NCBI GenBank assembly: GCA_905210055.1
Contig: CAJLVH010000126.1
Span: 1 to 5,670, forward strand
Length of the DNA: 5,670 nt
Direction: 5' to 3'
DNA from: an uncultured Enorma sp.
GTDB lineage: Bacteria; Actinomycetota; Coriobacteriia; Coriobacteriales; Coriobacteriaceae
Position 1 is the first letter of the stretch, and every line of letters begins with the position of its first letter. A program made the position numbers and the translations under genes. The notes below the pieces were generated by a model. The model was not told the DNA's origin. It saw nothing but the letters and a program-made list of their open reading frames with translations, and ran no database searches. This document shows positions 1 to 5,670 of this stretch, piece after piece.

Positions 1-375
1 GGCGAGCTGCTCCTGGCGGAGCGCGCGGGCGTCATCGCGGGGGCGTGCGTCATCGATAACGCGGATGATCCCACGTACGCCGTCGCGTCCTGGCGCGTCG
101 ATGTGCCGCAGCCTGAGGTCGGCGTCCTGCACCTCTTCGTCATCGATCCGGCGTGCCGTCGCCAGGGCATCGCCCCCGTCCTGCTCGAAGCTGCGGCTCA
201 GGAGGCGCGCAAGCGGGGCTTTGCCACGTTACGGCTCGACGTGTTCGACAACAACGAGCCGGCCGTGCGTCTCTACCTCGTGCACGGCTATGAGGATCGC
301 GGCGTCTTTACCCTGCACTACGGGGATGGTGTCGTGCACGCGGCACACCTCATGGAGCTCGATCTGCGCGCGTAG
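1..375 (+). CDS. GNAT-family N-acetyltransferase (5' end missing)
   Basis: The reading frame is open from base 1 to a TAG stop at 373-375 and gives the last 124 residues of a protein that starts before the window. GNAT enzymes transfer an acetyl group from acetyl-CoA to an amine on a small molecule, peptide or protein. The visible part has the GNAT core. A beta strand (GVLHLFVID, about residues 41-49) runs into the acetyl-CoA pyrophosphate-binding loop RRQGIA (53-58, matching R/Q-x-x-G-x-G/A) and helix PVLLEAAAQEA. Next come strand TLRLDVF and the typical DNNEPAVRLYLVHGYE segment (83-98), in which N85, A88, Y92 and G96-Y97 fit the family pattern. A GTG at 103 is an internal codon and an unlikely start, because homologous-looking sequence continues upstream of it. 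The substrate cannot be told from sequence. The following gene has its own promoter and different base composition, so a shared operon is unlikely. Confidence 0.88.
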   Translation, partial: GELLLAERAGVIAGACVIDNADDPTYAVASWRVDVPQPEVGVLHLFVIDPACRRQGIAPVLLEAAAQEARKRGFATLRLDVFDNNEPAVRLYLVHGYEDRGVFTLHYGDGVVHAAHLMELDLRA

Positions 376-411
376 GTTCCCTGCTCGGCTTCAGCTGCGG
401 TATGCGTATAT

Positions 412-440
412 ATAGACATATTCTGATAAAATATGTCTAT
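412..440. promoter_or_regulatory. Perfect 11-bp inverted repeat, likely TA operator
   Basis: ATAGACATATT (412-422) is exactly complemented by AATATGTCTAT (430-440), with a 7-base centre. The repeat lies in a 50-base stretch (401-450) that is only about 26% GC by hand count, in an otherwise GC-rich region. It overlaps the -10 element and the expected transcription start of the TA operon. Phd/YefM antitoxins, alone or with their toxin, usually repress their own promoter by binding palindromes placed like this. The symmetry is seen directly; its role as the antitoxin's operator is inferred. Confidence 0.75.
424..432 (+). promoter_or_regulatory. Extended -10 promoter for the TA operon
   Basis: TGATAAAAT reads as an extended -10 element: TG at 424-425, one base, then TAAAAT (427-432, five of six matches to TATAAT). 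The -35 position 17 bases upstream (404-409, GCGTAT) is poor, as is often tolerated when the TG extension is present. Transcription would begin near 438-440, leaving a leader of about 28 bases with the ribosome binding site GGGAGG (456-461) ahead of the antitoxin ATG. The element sits inside the inverted repeat, so a bound repressor would block it. Confidence 0.6.
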
Positions 441-466
441 GAGCCTTTATCGGTTGGGAGGATGCC

Positions 467-760
467 ATGGCTCCGGATATTAGGCCTTCTTCTGATTTGA
501 GAAACCACTATGCCGAGATATCCCGTATCTGCAGGGAGGAGCGGCGCCCTACGATCTTGACCGTCAACGGGCGCGGGGATACCGTCCTGATCGGGCTCGA
601 GGAATATGACCGCATGGTTGCGGAGCTCGATTTATTGAATTCGCTTGCGGAGTCCGAACGCGATGCTGCGGAAGGTCGCGTCAGCCCTGCGGATGATGTC
701 GTTGACGCTTTGCGCGGCGATCTGGAAAAGATGCGCCATATGGAGCAGGCGGCTTCATGA
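467..760 (+). CDS. Phd/YefM-family type II antitoxin
   Basis: This 97-residue protein is the likely antitoxin of the pair. Residues 4-50 match the Phd/YefM fold: an N-terminal DIRPSSDLRNHYAEI segment, then RRPTILTVNGRGDTVLIG, then the EEYDRM helix. The N-terminal domain of this family dimerises and binds operator DNA. The C-terminal part (about 52-97) is polar and acid-rich with predicted helix (LDLLNSLAESERDAAEG), fitting a flexible toxin-wrapping tail. The ATG at 467 follows GGGAGG by 5 bases. The gene ends in ATGA, shared with the next start, so the two are translationally coupled with the antitoxin made first. Regulation is probably autorepression at the inverted repeat 412-440. Codons such as TTA, TTG, TCT and TTT are more frequent than in priA, suggesting acquisition by transfer. 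Family assignment is firm; activity is inferred. Confidence 0.88.
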   Translation: MAPDIRPSSDLRNHYAEISRICREERRPTILTVNGRGDTVLIGLEEYDRMVAELDLLNSLAESERDAAEGRVSPADDVVDALRGDLEKMRHMEQAAS

Positions 761-1080
761 GCGCGGATGATCGTTACGAAATAGTCGCCACTGCGACGTT
801 TGAAAACCAAGCGCGAGAGATCATGTGGTATCTCTTCGAGGTCGGCGGAAGCTTGAAACCGGCGGAGTCGTTTCTTGAGGAGATCGAGCAGGCTAAGGAG
901 CGACTTGCTCGATTTCCCTACATGGGAAGAATGGCTCGTAGCGCAGCTCTTTCTCGCCGCGGGTATCGGGTGCTTGCCCTCAAGAATCATGTGATCGTAT
1001 ACATCGTCGATGATGCTCGCCGCCGGGTTATGCTGTACGGGGTATTTCACCAGCGACGTGAGTATGAGGCGCTGCTGTAG
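757..1080 (+). CDS. RelE/ParE-superfamily type II toxin
   Basis: This 107-residue protein has the length and layout of a RelE/ParE toxin. It shows an N-terminal strand (YEIVATATF), two helices (about 16-30 and 33-52), a P-x-x-G-R turn (FPYMGR, 53-58), and the C-terminal sheet with GYRVLALKNHVIVYIVD (69-85) and RRVMLYGVFHQRREYEALL (89-107). The R71, Y82 and H98-x-R100-R101-x-Y103 pattern is typical of the superfamily. RelE members cleave mRNA on the ribosome and ParE members poison DNA gyrase. The ending resembles ParE-like proteins (VxHxRR), but the sequence does not settle the target. The start codon overlaps the antitoxin stop (ATGA, 757-760); GGAG at 742-745 and AGG at 747-749 are the only nearby ribosome-binding candidates, so coupling to antitoxin translation is likely. 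No frameshift or truncation is seen, so the toxin looks intact. Confidence 0.87.
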   Translation: MSADDRYEIVATATFENQAREIMWYLFEVGGSLKPAESFLEEIEQAKERLARFPYMGRMARSAALSRRGYRVLALKNHVIVYIVDDARRRVMLYGVFHQRREYEALL

Positions 1081-1133
1081 ATCGGTCAGGGTTCGGGTCT
1101 AGCTTGGCGCGGGTGCGCGAGGGGAGGGAAGCG

Positions 1134-3575
1134 ATGAGGCAAGCAAATCTGTTCGACATAGGGGTAGATGGCGCCTCGGAGCCCAGCACGCTCCCCACCG
1201 TCCAGGCCGACCCTCCCGCGTTCGCCTCCGTGCTCGTGGACATCCCCACGCGCGCGCTCGCAGAACCCTTCGCCTACGCGGTGCCGAGCGATATGTCCGG
1301 TCGCGTCCAGGTGGGCTGCGCGGTGCTTGTGAGCTTTGGAAACAGGCCTGCGCTGGGCTATGTAGTCGCGCTTGCGTCCTCGCTAGCGGAGCTTCCCGGT
1401 ACCGAGGGCCTCAAGCTCTCGAGCGTAAAACCCGTTCGCACCATCCTTACCGACCCGCTCTTCAGCGAGGAATCCGCAGAGCTCGCGCTTTGGATGTCGA
1501 AAGAGTACGTAGCCGCCCCAGCGGAGTGCCTGCGCCTCTTCTTGCCCCCGGGCGCAAGCCCGCGCCTCAAGCGCGATGAAGATGGAACCTATAGGCTTGA
1601 GCGGCCAACAACCCGAGAGGCGAGCGCACGATGGGTATCGCTGACCGACGCGGGCCGCGCCTTTGAGCCTCCCGCGCGCGCCACACGCCAACGCCAGCTC
1701 GTCCAAGCGCTGAGCGCGGGACCGGTGACCACGCGCGAGCTCAACGCGCTCTACACCGACATGTCCGCCGCCATTCGCACGCTTGAGAAGAAGGGCGTGG
1801 TGACGGTCGAGGAGCGGCGTGCGTGGCGCGGTGTCGCGCACGGGGAGAGCAGGCTCTCCTCCGCCCGTGCCGAGGTGCCCGAGCAGCTTACCGAAGGCCA
1901 GCGCTCGGCGCTCGAGACCATCGAGCGAGCGCGCGCGGCGCAGGCGGGCGATGTCGTCCTCATCGACGGCGTGACCGGCTCCGGCAAGACTGAGGTCTAC
2001 CTTTCCGCTATCGAGCGCGTGTTGGCGAGCGGACGTTCCGCCTGCGTGCTCGTGCCGGAAATCTCGCTCACCGCGCAGACGGTCGGGCGCTTCCGCTCGC
2101 GCTTCGGCGACGCTGTGGCGGTGTTCCATTCACGTCTTTCCGCAGGCGAGCGCCTCGACCAGTGGGACATGGTGCGCGCGGGCGCGGCGCGCGTGGTGGT
2201 GGGCGCACGTTCTGCGCTCTTCTGCCCGCATCGCGACCTCGGCCTCATTATCATCGACGAGGAGCACGAGCAGAGCTACAAGCAGGGTTCCGCTCCGCGC
2301 TACCATGCGCGCGAGGTCGCCGCGAGAATGGCGCGCCGCTACGGCTGCCCGCTCGTGCTGGGCTCCGCCACGCCTTCCGCCGAAGCACTCGCCCGCTGCC
2401 GGCGTGGGAGTTTCGACGGCCAACGCTGGGAGCGCGTCGAGATGCATGAGCGACCCGGCGGCGCTGTGCTGCCGAAGATCGTCGTCGCGGACCTGCGCCG
2501 CGAATTCGCGGGCGGCAGCCGCTCCATGTTCTCGAAGCCGCTCTACGATGCCCTTATGGGTGTGGTGGAGCGACGCGAGAAGGCCGTGCTCCTTCATAAC
2601 CGTCGCGGATTCGCTCCCTTCCTCATGTGCCGCGAATGCGGTTGCGTCCCTACCTGCAAGCACTGTTCCACCGCGCTCACCTACCACGAGCGCACCCATA
2701 CGCTCGAATGCCACACCTGCGGCGCGGTCTATCATGTGCAGGCGTATCCGTCGCCGGCGTCGAAGTGCCCCTCATGTGGAAGTCCCTATCTGGCGAAGAT
2801 GGGGGTAGGCACGCAACAGGTCGAGGACGCCCTGCTGCAGATCCTGCCGAAAGATGTCGCCGTCATTCGCATGGATGCCGATTCCACGCGCGGCAAGGAT
2901 GGCCACGCGAAGCTGCTCGAGGAGTTCGACGCCGCGGAGTGCGCTGTGCTCTTAGGCACGCAGATGATCGCAAAAGGTCTCGACTTCCCCGAAGTCACGC
3001 TTGTGGGAGTCGTGAACGCCGATTACGCCCTCAAGATGCCCGATTTCCGGGCGAGCGAGCGCGCCTACGATTTGCTTGAGCAAGTGGCAGGTCGCGCCGG
3101 CCGCGGTGAGCGCCCGGGAGAGGTCATCATCCAGACCTACCTGCCGCATGATCCCGTCATCCGCGCGGTTGCGTCGCACGATCGATCGATCTTCACCGAT
3201 CACGACCGTCAGATGCGCGCCGAGGCGCTCTATCCGCCGTACGTACGACTTGCGCACATCGTGGTGAGCGGTCGCGACCGTGTGCTCGCCGAGCGGCATG
3301 CTCGCTCGCTCGCAGCTGCGCTCGTCGACCTGTTCGGTCGCGAGGCTTCGGCTCCCGCTGCCGTGGCTTCGCTCTCCGTGCTCGAGGCACCCGTCGTGCT
3401 CGGCCCCGCACCCTGCGTCATTGAGCGCGCGAAAGATCGCTTCCGGTTCCATCTGCTGGTGAAATGCCCGGTCGGCTACCCTGTTTCCGAGGCGATCTCC
3501 TCGGTTCTCGCCGAGGTGGGGGAGCAGCGGGGCTTGAGCGTCGTTGTGGATATCGACCCCTATGACCTCATGTAG
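1134..3575 (+). CDS. priA: Primosomal protein N' (replication restart helicase PriA)
   Basis: PriA recognises stalled or collapsed replication forks, unwinds the lagging arm 3' to 5', and starts primosome assembly for DnaB reloading. I chose ATG 1134 (813 residues) because GGGGAGGG at 1121-1128 lies 5 bases upstream; a TTG at 1104 would add 10 residues but has no such site. Visible domains are the 3'-DNA-end-binding domain (about 30-130), a winged-helix region, and helicase lobe 1 with Walker A GVTGSGKT (279-286), DEEH (375-378) and GSATPS (410-415). A zinc module follows with eight cysteines (499, 502, 508, 511, 526, 529, 545, 548), then lobe 2 with GTQMIAKG (608-615) and QVAGRAGRG (650-658). 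All catalytic motifs are intact. It is longer than E. coli PriA (732 residues), partly from an N-terminal extension of about 30 residues. It begins 53 bases after the toxin stop with no clear promoter between, so readthrough from the TA operon is possible. Confidence 0.96.
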   Translation: MRQANLFDIGVDGASEPSTLPTVQADPPAFASVLVDIPTRALAEPFAYAVPSDMSGRVQVGCAVLVSFGNRPALGYVVALASSLAELPGTEGLKLSSVKPVRTILTDPLFSEESAELALWMSKEYVAAPAECLRLFLPPGASPRLKRDEDGTYRLERPTTREASARWVSLTDAGRAFEPPARATRQRQLVQALSAGPVTTRELNALYTDMSAAIRTLEKKGVVTVEERRAWRGVAHGESRLSSARAEVPEQLTEGQRSALETIERARAAQAGDVVLIDGVTGSGKTEVYLSAIERVLASGRSACVLVPEISLTAQTVGRFRSRFGDAVAVFHSRLSAGERLDQWDMVRAGAARVVVGARSALFCPHRDLGLIIIDEEHEQSYKQGSAPRYHAREVAARMARRYGCPLVLGSATPSAEALARCRRGSFDGQRWERVEMHERPGGAVLPKIVVADLRREFAGGSRSMFSKPLYDALMGVVERREKAVLLHNRRGFAPFLMCRECGCVPTCKHCSTALTYHERTHTLECHTCGAVYHVQAYPSPASKCPSCGSPYLAKMGVGTQQVEDALLQILPKDVAVIRMDADSTRGKDGHAKLLEEFDAAECAVLLGTQMIAKGLDFPEVTLVGVVNADYALKMPDFRASERAYDLLEQVAGRAGRGERPGEVIIQTYLPHDPVIRAVASHDRSIFTDHDRQMRAEALYPPYVRLAHIVVSGRDRVLAERHARSLAAALVDLFGREASAPAAVASLSVLEAPVVLGPAPCVIERAKDRFRFHLLVKCPVGYPVSEAISSVLAEVGEQRGLSVVVDIDPYDLM

Positions 3576-3585
3576 CGCGACCAAG

Positions 3586-3673
3586 ATGCACGGTCCCCAA
3601 TGGCTGCCAGCCAATAACCCCCGTCCCTAATGGCGGGCATTCACCGTATATGCCCGTGCATAGCATGCCATTG
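3586..3673. repeat. Cluster of short direct and inverted repeats between priA and def
   Basis: The priA-def gap is filled with short symmetric elements. CGGTCCCCAATGGC (3591-3604) recurs as CCGTCCCTAATGGC (3621-3634), 12 of 14 bases identical and exactly 30 bases apart. TGGCTGCCAGCCA (3601-3613) is a palindrome with 6-base arms. CGGGCAT (3634-3640) pairs with ATGCCCG (3650-3656) over a 9-base loop. ATGCACGG (3586-3593) pairs with CCGTGCAT (3654-3661), which would close the whole region into a larger stem-loop. CAATGGC (3598-3604) is also complemented by GCCATTG (3667-3673). No T-run follows any stem, so this is not a standard intrinsic terminator. A REP-like dispersed repeat or an RNA structure downstream of priA are both possible. 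Confidence 0.55.
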
Positions 3674-3679
3674 AGCGGA

Positions 3680-3685
3680 TACAAT
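3680..3685 (+). promoter_or_regulatory. Possible -10 box of the def-fmt-rsmB promoter
   Basis: TACAAT matches TATAAT at five of six positions and lies 39 bases before the def start. The hexamer 17 bases upstream (3657-3662, TGCATA) is a weak -35 match, so the call rests mainly on the -10 and on its position in the only sizeable gap before def. It would place the transcription start near 3692 and leave a leader of about 33 bases. Confidence 0.4.
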
Positions 3686-3724
3686 AGGAACATTCGGCTC
3701 TGAGTCCTGCGAAAGGATAGCAAT

Positions 3725-4261
3725 ATGGAAATCAACGGCATCGTCATCTCGCCCGATCCGCGTCTGCGCCAGGAATGCGCGCCCGTCGAAGAGATTACCC
3801 CCGAGGTGTGCGCTTTGGCGGAGCGCATGAAGGAAGAGATGTTCGAAAGCAGCGGTTGCGGACTTGCCGCCCCGCAGTTGGGCGAGCTCATTCAGCTCGT
3901 GATCATCGATACCGAATACGACTCCCGCGAGACCTACGACCCGATCGTTCTCGTGAATCCGGTAATCGTCGAGCAGTCTGATCGCCTCGTCCCGTTTTCC
4001 GAGGGCTGCCTCTCCATCCCTGGTATCAGCTGCGAGATCAAGCGACCGGACCGCGTGGTGGTGGAAGCGTACGACCTCGATGCGAACCTCATGCGCTATG
4101 AGGCTGAGGGCGATCTGTTCTGCGTATGCCTTCAGCACGAGATCGACCATCTGCACGGCATCACGATGTTCGAGCGCCTGGAGCCCATGCAGCGCGTGCA
4201 CGCTATGCGCGACTACCAGGATGCCCGTGCGCGCGGTGCCATGCCCGGCGAGACGAACTAG
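3725..4261 (+). CDS. def: Peptide deformylase
   Basis: Peptide deformylase removes the N-formyl group from the initiator methionine of new proteins as they leave the ribosome, using a bound metal ion (usually Fe2+). All three family motifs are present in this 178-residue protein: GCGLAAPQ (44-51, motif 1), EGCLS (93-97, motif 2) and QHEIDH (137-142, motif 3). The metal ligands should be C95, H138 and H142, with E139 as the catalytic acid/base. Length is normal for a bacterial deformylase. The start at 3725 has AAAGGA (3712-3717) 7 bases upstream. The stop is 9 bases before fmt, and the fmt ribosome binding site overlaps the def stop, so the two opposed steps of the formyl cycle are co-expressed. 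Nothing in the gene looks damaged. Confidence 0.97.
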   Translation: MEINGIVISPDPRLRQECAPVEEITPEVCALAERMKEEMFESSGCGLAAPQLGELIQLVIIDTEYDSRETYDPIVLVNPVIVEQSDRLVPFSEGCLSIPGISCEIKRPDRVVVEAYDLDANLMRYEAEGDLFCVCLQHEIDHLHGITMFERLEPMQRVHAMRDYQDARARGAMPGETN

Positions 4262-4270
4262 GAGGAGCCC

Positions 4271-5194
4271 ATGCGCGTCGTGTTCATGGGGACGCCGAGC
4301 TTCGCCGTCCCGTCACTCAAAGCGCTCGCCGCTGCCTACGACGTCGCGCTCGTGGTGACGCGCCCCGACGCCGTGCGCTCGCGCGGCAAGAAGCTCGAGC
4401 CCTCACCAGTGAAAGTGGCGGCGCTCGAGCTAGGCTTGCCGGTGCTCGAGGCGTCGCGCATGACGCCTGAGGTTTTGGATGAGCTGCGTGCGCAGAATGC
4501 CGACGTGTTCTGCGTCGCCGCCTATGGCTGCATCTTGCCCGACGAAGTGCTTACCATGGCGCCTGCGGGTTGCGTGAACGTCCATGCGAGCCTGTTGCCC
4601 CGCTGGCGCGGCGCCGCCCCCATCCAGCGCTCGATCCTCGCGGGTGATGAGGAGACGGGCGTCTCGATCATGCGCATCGGCAAAGGCGTCGATACGGGCG
4701 ATTACTGCGCCCAGGCGTCGTGCTCGGTTGCAGGCAAGACGGCAGACGAGCTCACCGCAGAGCTCGCAAGTCTGGGCGGCGAGCTTCTGGTGCGCACGCT
4801 GCCTGCTATCGTCGACGGTACGGCCACCTGGCAGGTGCAGGACGAAGCGCTCGTCACGCATGCCGCGAAGATTGCGAAAGCCGAGATGCTCCTCGACCCC
4901 GCGGCGTCGGCGCGCGATAACACGCTGCGCGTGCTCGCGTCCTCAGATGCTGCGCCTGCCCGCTGCGTCATCGGCGGCAGGCCCGTGCGCGTGCTCGCGG
5001 CGACGGTGGCACCGGACATGTCTGCCGCCGGTTCTGCGACGTTCGAGGTCAAAGGCAAGCGCCTGTACCTTGCTTGCGCTAACGGCGTCTTCGAAGTCAC
5101 CGAGCTCAAACCCGATGGCAAGCGCGCTATGGAGGCAGCGGCATGGGCAGCCGGCCTGCGCGAGCGCATGGGCACGTGGGAGCGGCTTGCATGA
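4271..5194 (+). CDS. fmt: Methionyl-tRNA formyltransferase
   Basis: Fmt transfers a formyl group from 10-formyltetrahydrofolate to Met on initiator tRNA, marking it for translation initiation. This 307-residue protein begins with the Rossmann-type MRVVFMGTPSFAVPSLKAL segment, has the basic loop RSRGKKLEPSPVK (36-48) that in this family helps tRNA recognition, and carries the catalytic core NVHASLLPRWRGAAPIQ (103-119) and GVDTGD (139-144). N103, H105 and D141 match the family's catalytic Asn/His/Asp set. The C-terminal part (about 205-307) fits the OB-fold tRNA-binding domain. AGGAGG (4260-4265), overlapping the def stop codon, is placed 5 bases before ATG 4271. The stop overlaps the next start (ATGA, 5191-5194), so translation of rsmB is probably coupled. 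Confidence 0.97.
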   Translation: MRVVFMGTPSFAVPSLKALAAAYDVALVVTRPDAVRSRGKKLEPSPVKVAALELGLPVLEASRMTPEVLDELRAQNADVFCVAAYGCILPDEVLTMAPAGCVNVHASLLPRWRGAAPIQRSILAGDEETGVSIMRIGKGVDTGDYCAQASCSVAGKTADELTAELASLGGELLVRTLPAIVDGTATWQVQDEALVTHAAKIAKAEMLLDPAASARDNTLRVLASSDAAPARCVIGGRPVRVLAATVAPDMSAAGSATFEVKGKRLYLACANGVFEVTELKPDGKRAMEAAAWAAGLRERMGTWERLA

Positions 5195-5670
5195 CGGAGC
5201 TCTCACCGGCGCGTCGGGTCGCCCTCGACATCTTGCTCGAGCTGGAGGAAACCGGCGCCTATGCACGTGACGCGCTCGACGCCTCACCGGACGTGCACGC
5301 CCTCGAGCGGCGCGATGCAGGTCTTGCGATGCGGCTCGTACTGGGCGTCGTAGCGAGCTACGGCTGTCTCGACGATCTTATCGACGCATACTGCGATAAG
5401 CCCGGCCGCATGAACGCGCGCATCCGGAATGCCCTGCGCGTCGCGACCTTCGAGCTCGTATATCTGGGAACGGAGCCGCGTGCGGCGGTGAGCCAGGGCG
5501 TGGAGCTTGTGCGGACGCGCGCGAAGAGCGCTGCGGGGTTTGCAAACTTCGTGCTGCGGCGCATCGCCGAGAACCGCGCGTACTACCTCGAGGCAGGAGA
5601 CGTGGGTGAGCCCGAGGAACGCCGTCTGGTGGCTCTCGCGCGCCAGGGCGGCCTGCCGATATGGCTCCCC
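5191..5670 (+). CDS. rsmB: 16S rRNA m5C967 methyltransferase RsmB, N-terminal part (3' end missing)
   Basis: An open frame of 160 codons runs from the ATG at 5191 off the window end. It matches the NusB-like RNA-binding domain at the N-terminus of RsmB (Sun/Fmu): SPARRVALDIL near the start (5-15), LVLGVVASYGCLDDLID in the middle, then RNALRVATFELVYLG, PRAAVSQGVELVR (96-108) and AGFANFVLRRI (115-125). The segment ends at LPIWLP, which in this family leads into the SAM-dependent methyltransferase domain; that domain and its catalytic cysteines lie beyond the window. RsmB makes 5-methylcytosine at position 967 (E. coli numbering) of 16S rRNA. A free NusB protein is the main alternative, but the length, the LPxWL ending and the place right after fmt favour RsmB. 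GGGAG (5178-5182) inside fmt is a plausible ribosome binding site. Confidence 0.9.
   Translation, partial: MTELSPARRVALDILLELEETGAYARDALDASPDVHALERRDAGLAMRLVLGVVASYGCLDDLIDAYCDKPGRMNARIRNALRVATFELVYLGTEPRAAVSQGVELVRTRAKSAAGFANFVLRRIAENRAYYLEAGDVGEPEERRLVALARQGGLPIWLP

Noticed and set aside
508..1050. Antisense frame (180 codons) across the TA pair
   Set aside because: Both + strand genes here have clear family matches, ribosome binding sites and ATGA coupling; the antisense product is serine/arginine-rich and unrecognisable.
1104..1133. Upstream TTG start for priA adding 10 residues
   Set aside because: The ATG at 1134 has a strong GGGGAGGG site 5 bases away, and the added residues would be encoded by that site itself.
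2130..2735. Long antisense open frame (201 codons) opposite priA
   Set aside because: High-GC coding sequence commonly leaves long open antisense frames. This one lies over the conserved helicase and zinc motifs of priA, its product is low-complexity (A/R/E/H-rich), and it matches no family I recognise.
3179..3190. Tandem ATCGATCGATC run within priA
   Set aside because: It encodes ordinary residues of the priA C-terminal region and is too short to be a meaningful repeat.
2952..3614. Antisense open frame (220 codons) over the end of priA and the intergenic repeat
   Set aside because: It mirrors priA codons, has no convincing ribosome binding site or domain, and its N-terminus is encoded by the repeat region.
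3634..3656. Intrinsic terminator for priA
   Set aside because: The 7-bp stem is real but no T-run follows it, so it lacks the second half of a standard intrinsic terminator.
3641..4201. Antisense frame (186 codons) opposite def
   Set aside because: The + strand shows all three deformylase motifs; the antisense frame is a shadow of them.
1..5670. CRISPR array, tRNA or rRNA genes, insertion sequence
   Set aside because: No regularly spaced repeats, tRNA-like cloverleaf, rRNA segment or transposase is visible in the window.

Overview
This is a high-GC, gene-dense bacterial chromosomal window with every supported gene on the + strand. It holds the end of a GNAT acetyltransferase gene, a compact type II toxin-antitoxin (TA) operon, and the start of a housekeeping block in the order priA - def - fmt - rsmB. 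That gene order is common in bacterial chromosomes. The base composition, codon use and protein sequences suggest an actinobacterial host, possibly of the class Coriobacteriia (Collinsella/Olsenella/Eggerthella-like). This is inferred from general character; no marker in the window settles it. PriA keeps intact helicase and zinc motifs, which argues against typical Mycobacterium or Streptomyces relatives.

Layout. Bases 1-375 are the 3' part of a GNAT-fold N-acetyltransferase. Bases 376-466 are a short gap that turns AT-rich and contains a perfect 11-bp inverted repeat overlapping an extended -10 promoter. Bases 467-1080 are a Phd/YefM-type antitoxin and a RelE/ParE-superfamily toxin, overlapping by 4 bp (ATGA). 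Bases 1134-3575 are priA, the replication-restart helicase. Bases 3576-3724 are a repeat-rich gap holding several short direct and inverted repeats plus the likely def promoter. Bases 3725-4261 are def (peptide deformylase), 4271-5194 are fmt (methionyl-tRNA formyltransferase), and 5191-5670 are the NusB-like N-terminus of rsmB, cut by the window end.

How the genes work together. Fmt formylates initiator Met-tRNA and Def removes the formyl group from new proteins, so the pair forms one formylation/deformylation cycle. RsmB methylates 16S rRNA, so def-fmt-rsmB is a translation-linked cluster with tight spacing (9 bp, then a 4-bp overlap). PriA reloads the replisome at stalled forks. The TA pair is the accessory part: by hand count it is about 56% GC over 481-1080, while sampled stretches of priA and fmt are about 68-75%, and it carries its own autoregulation-type operator. 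I found no clearly new system. The points most worth a second look are the TA operator/promoter, the position of the TA module directly upstream of priA, and the repeat element between priA and def.
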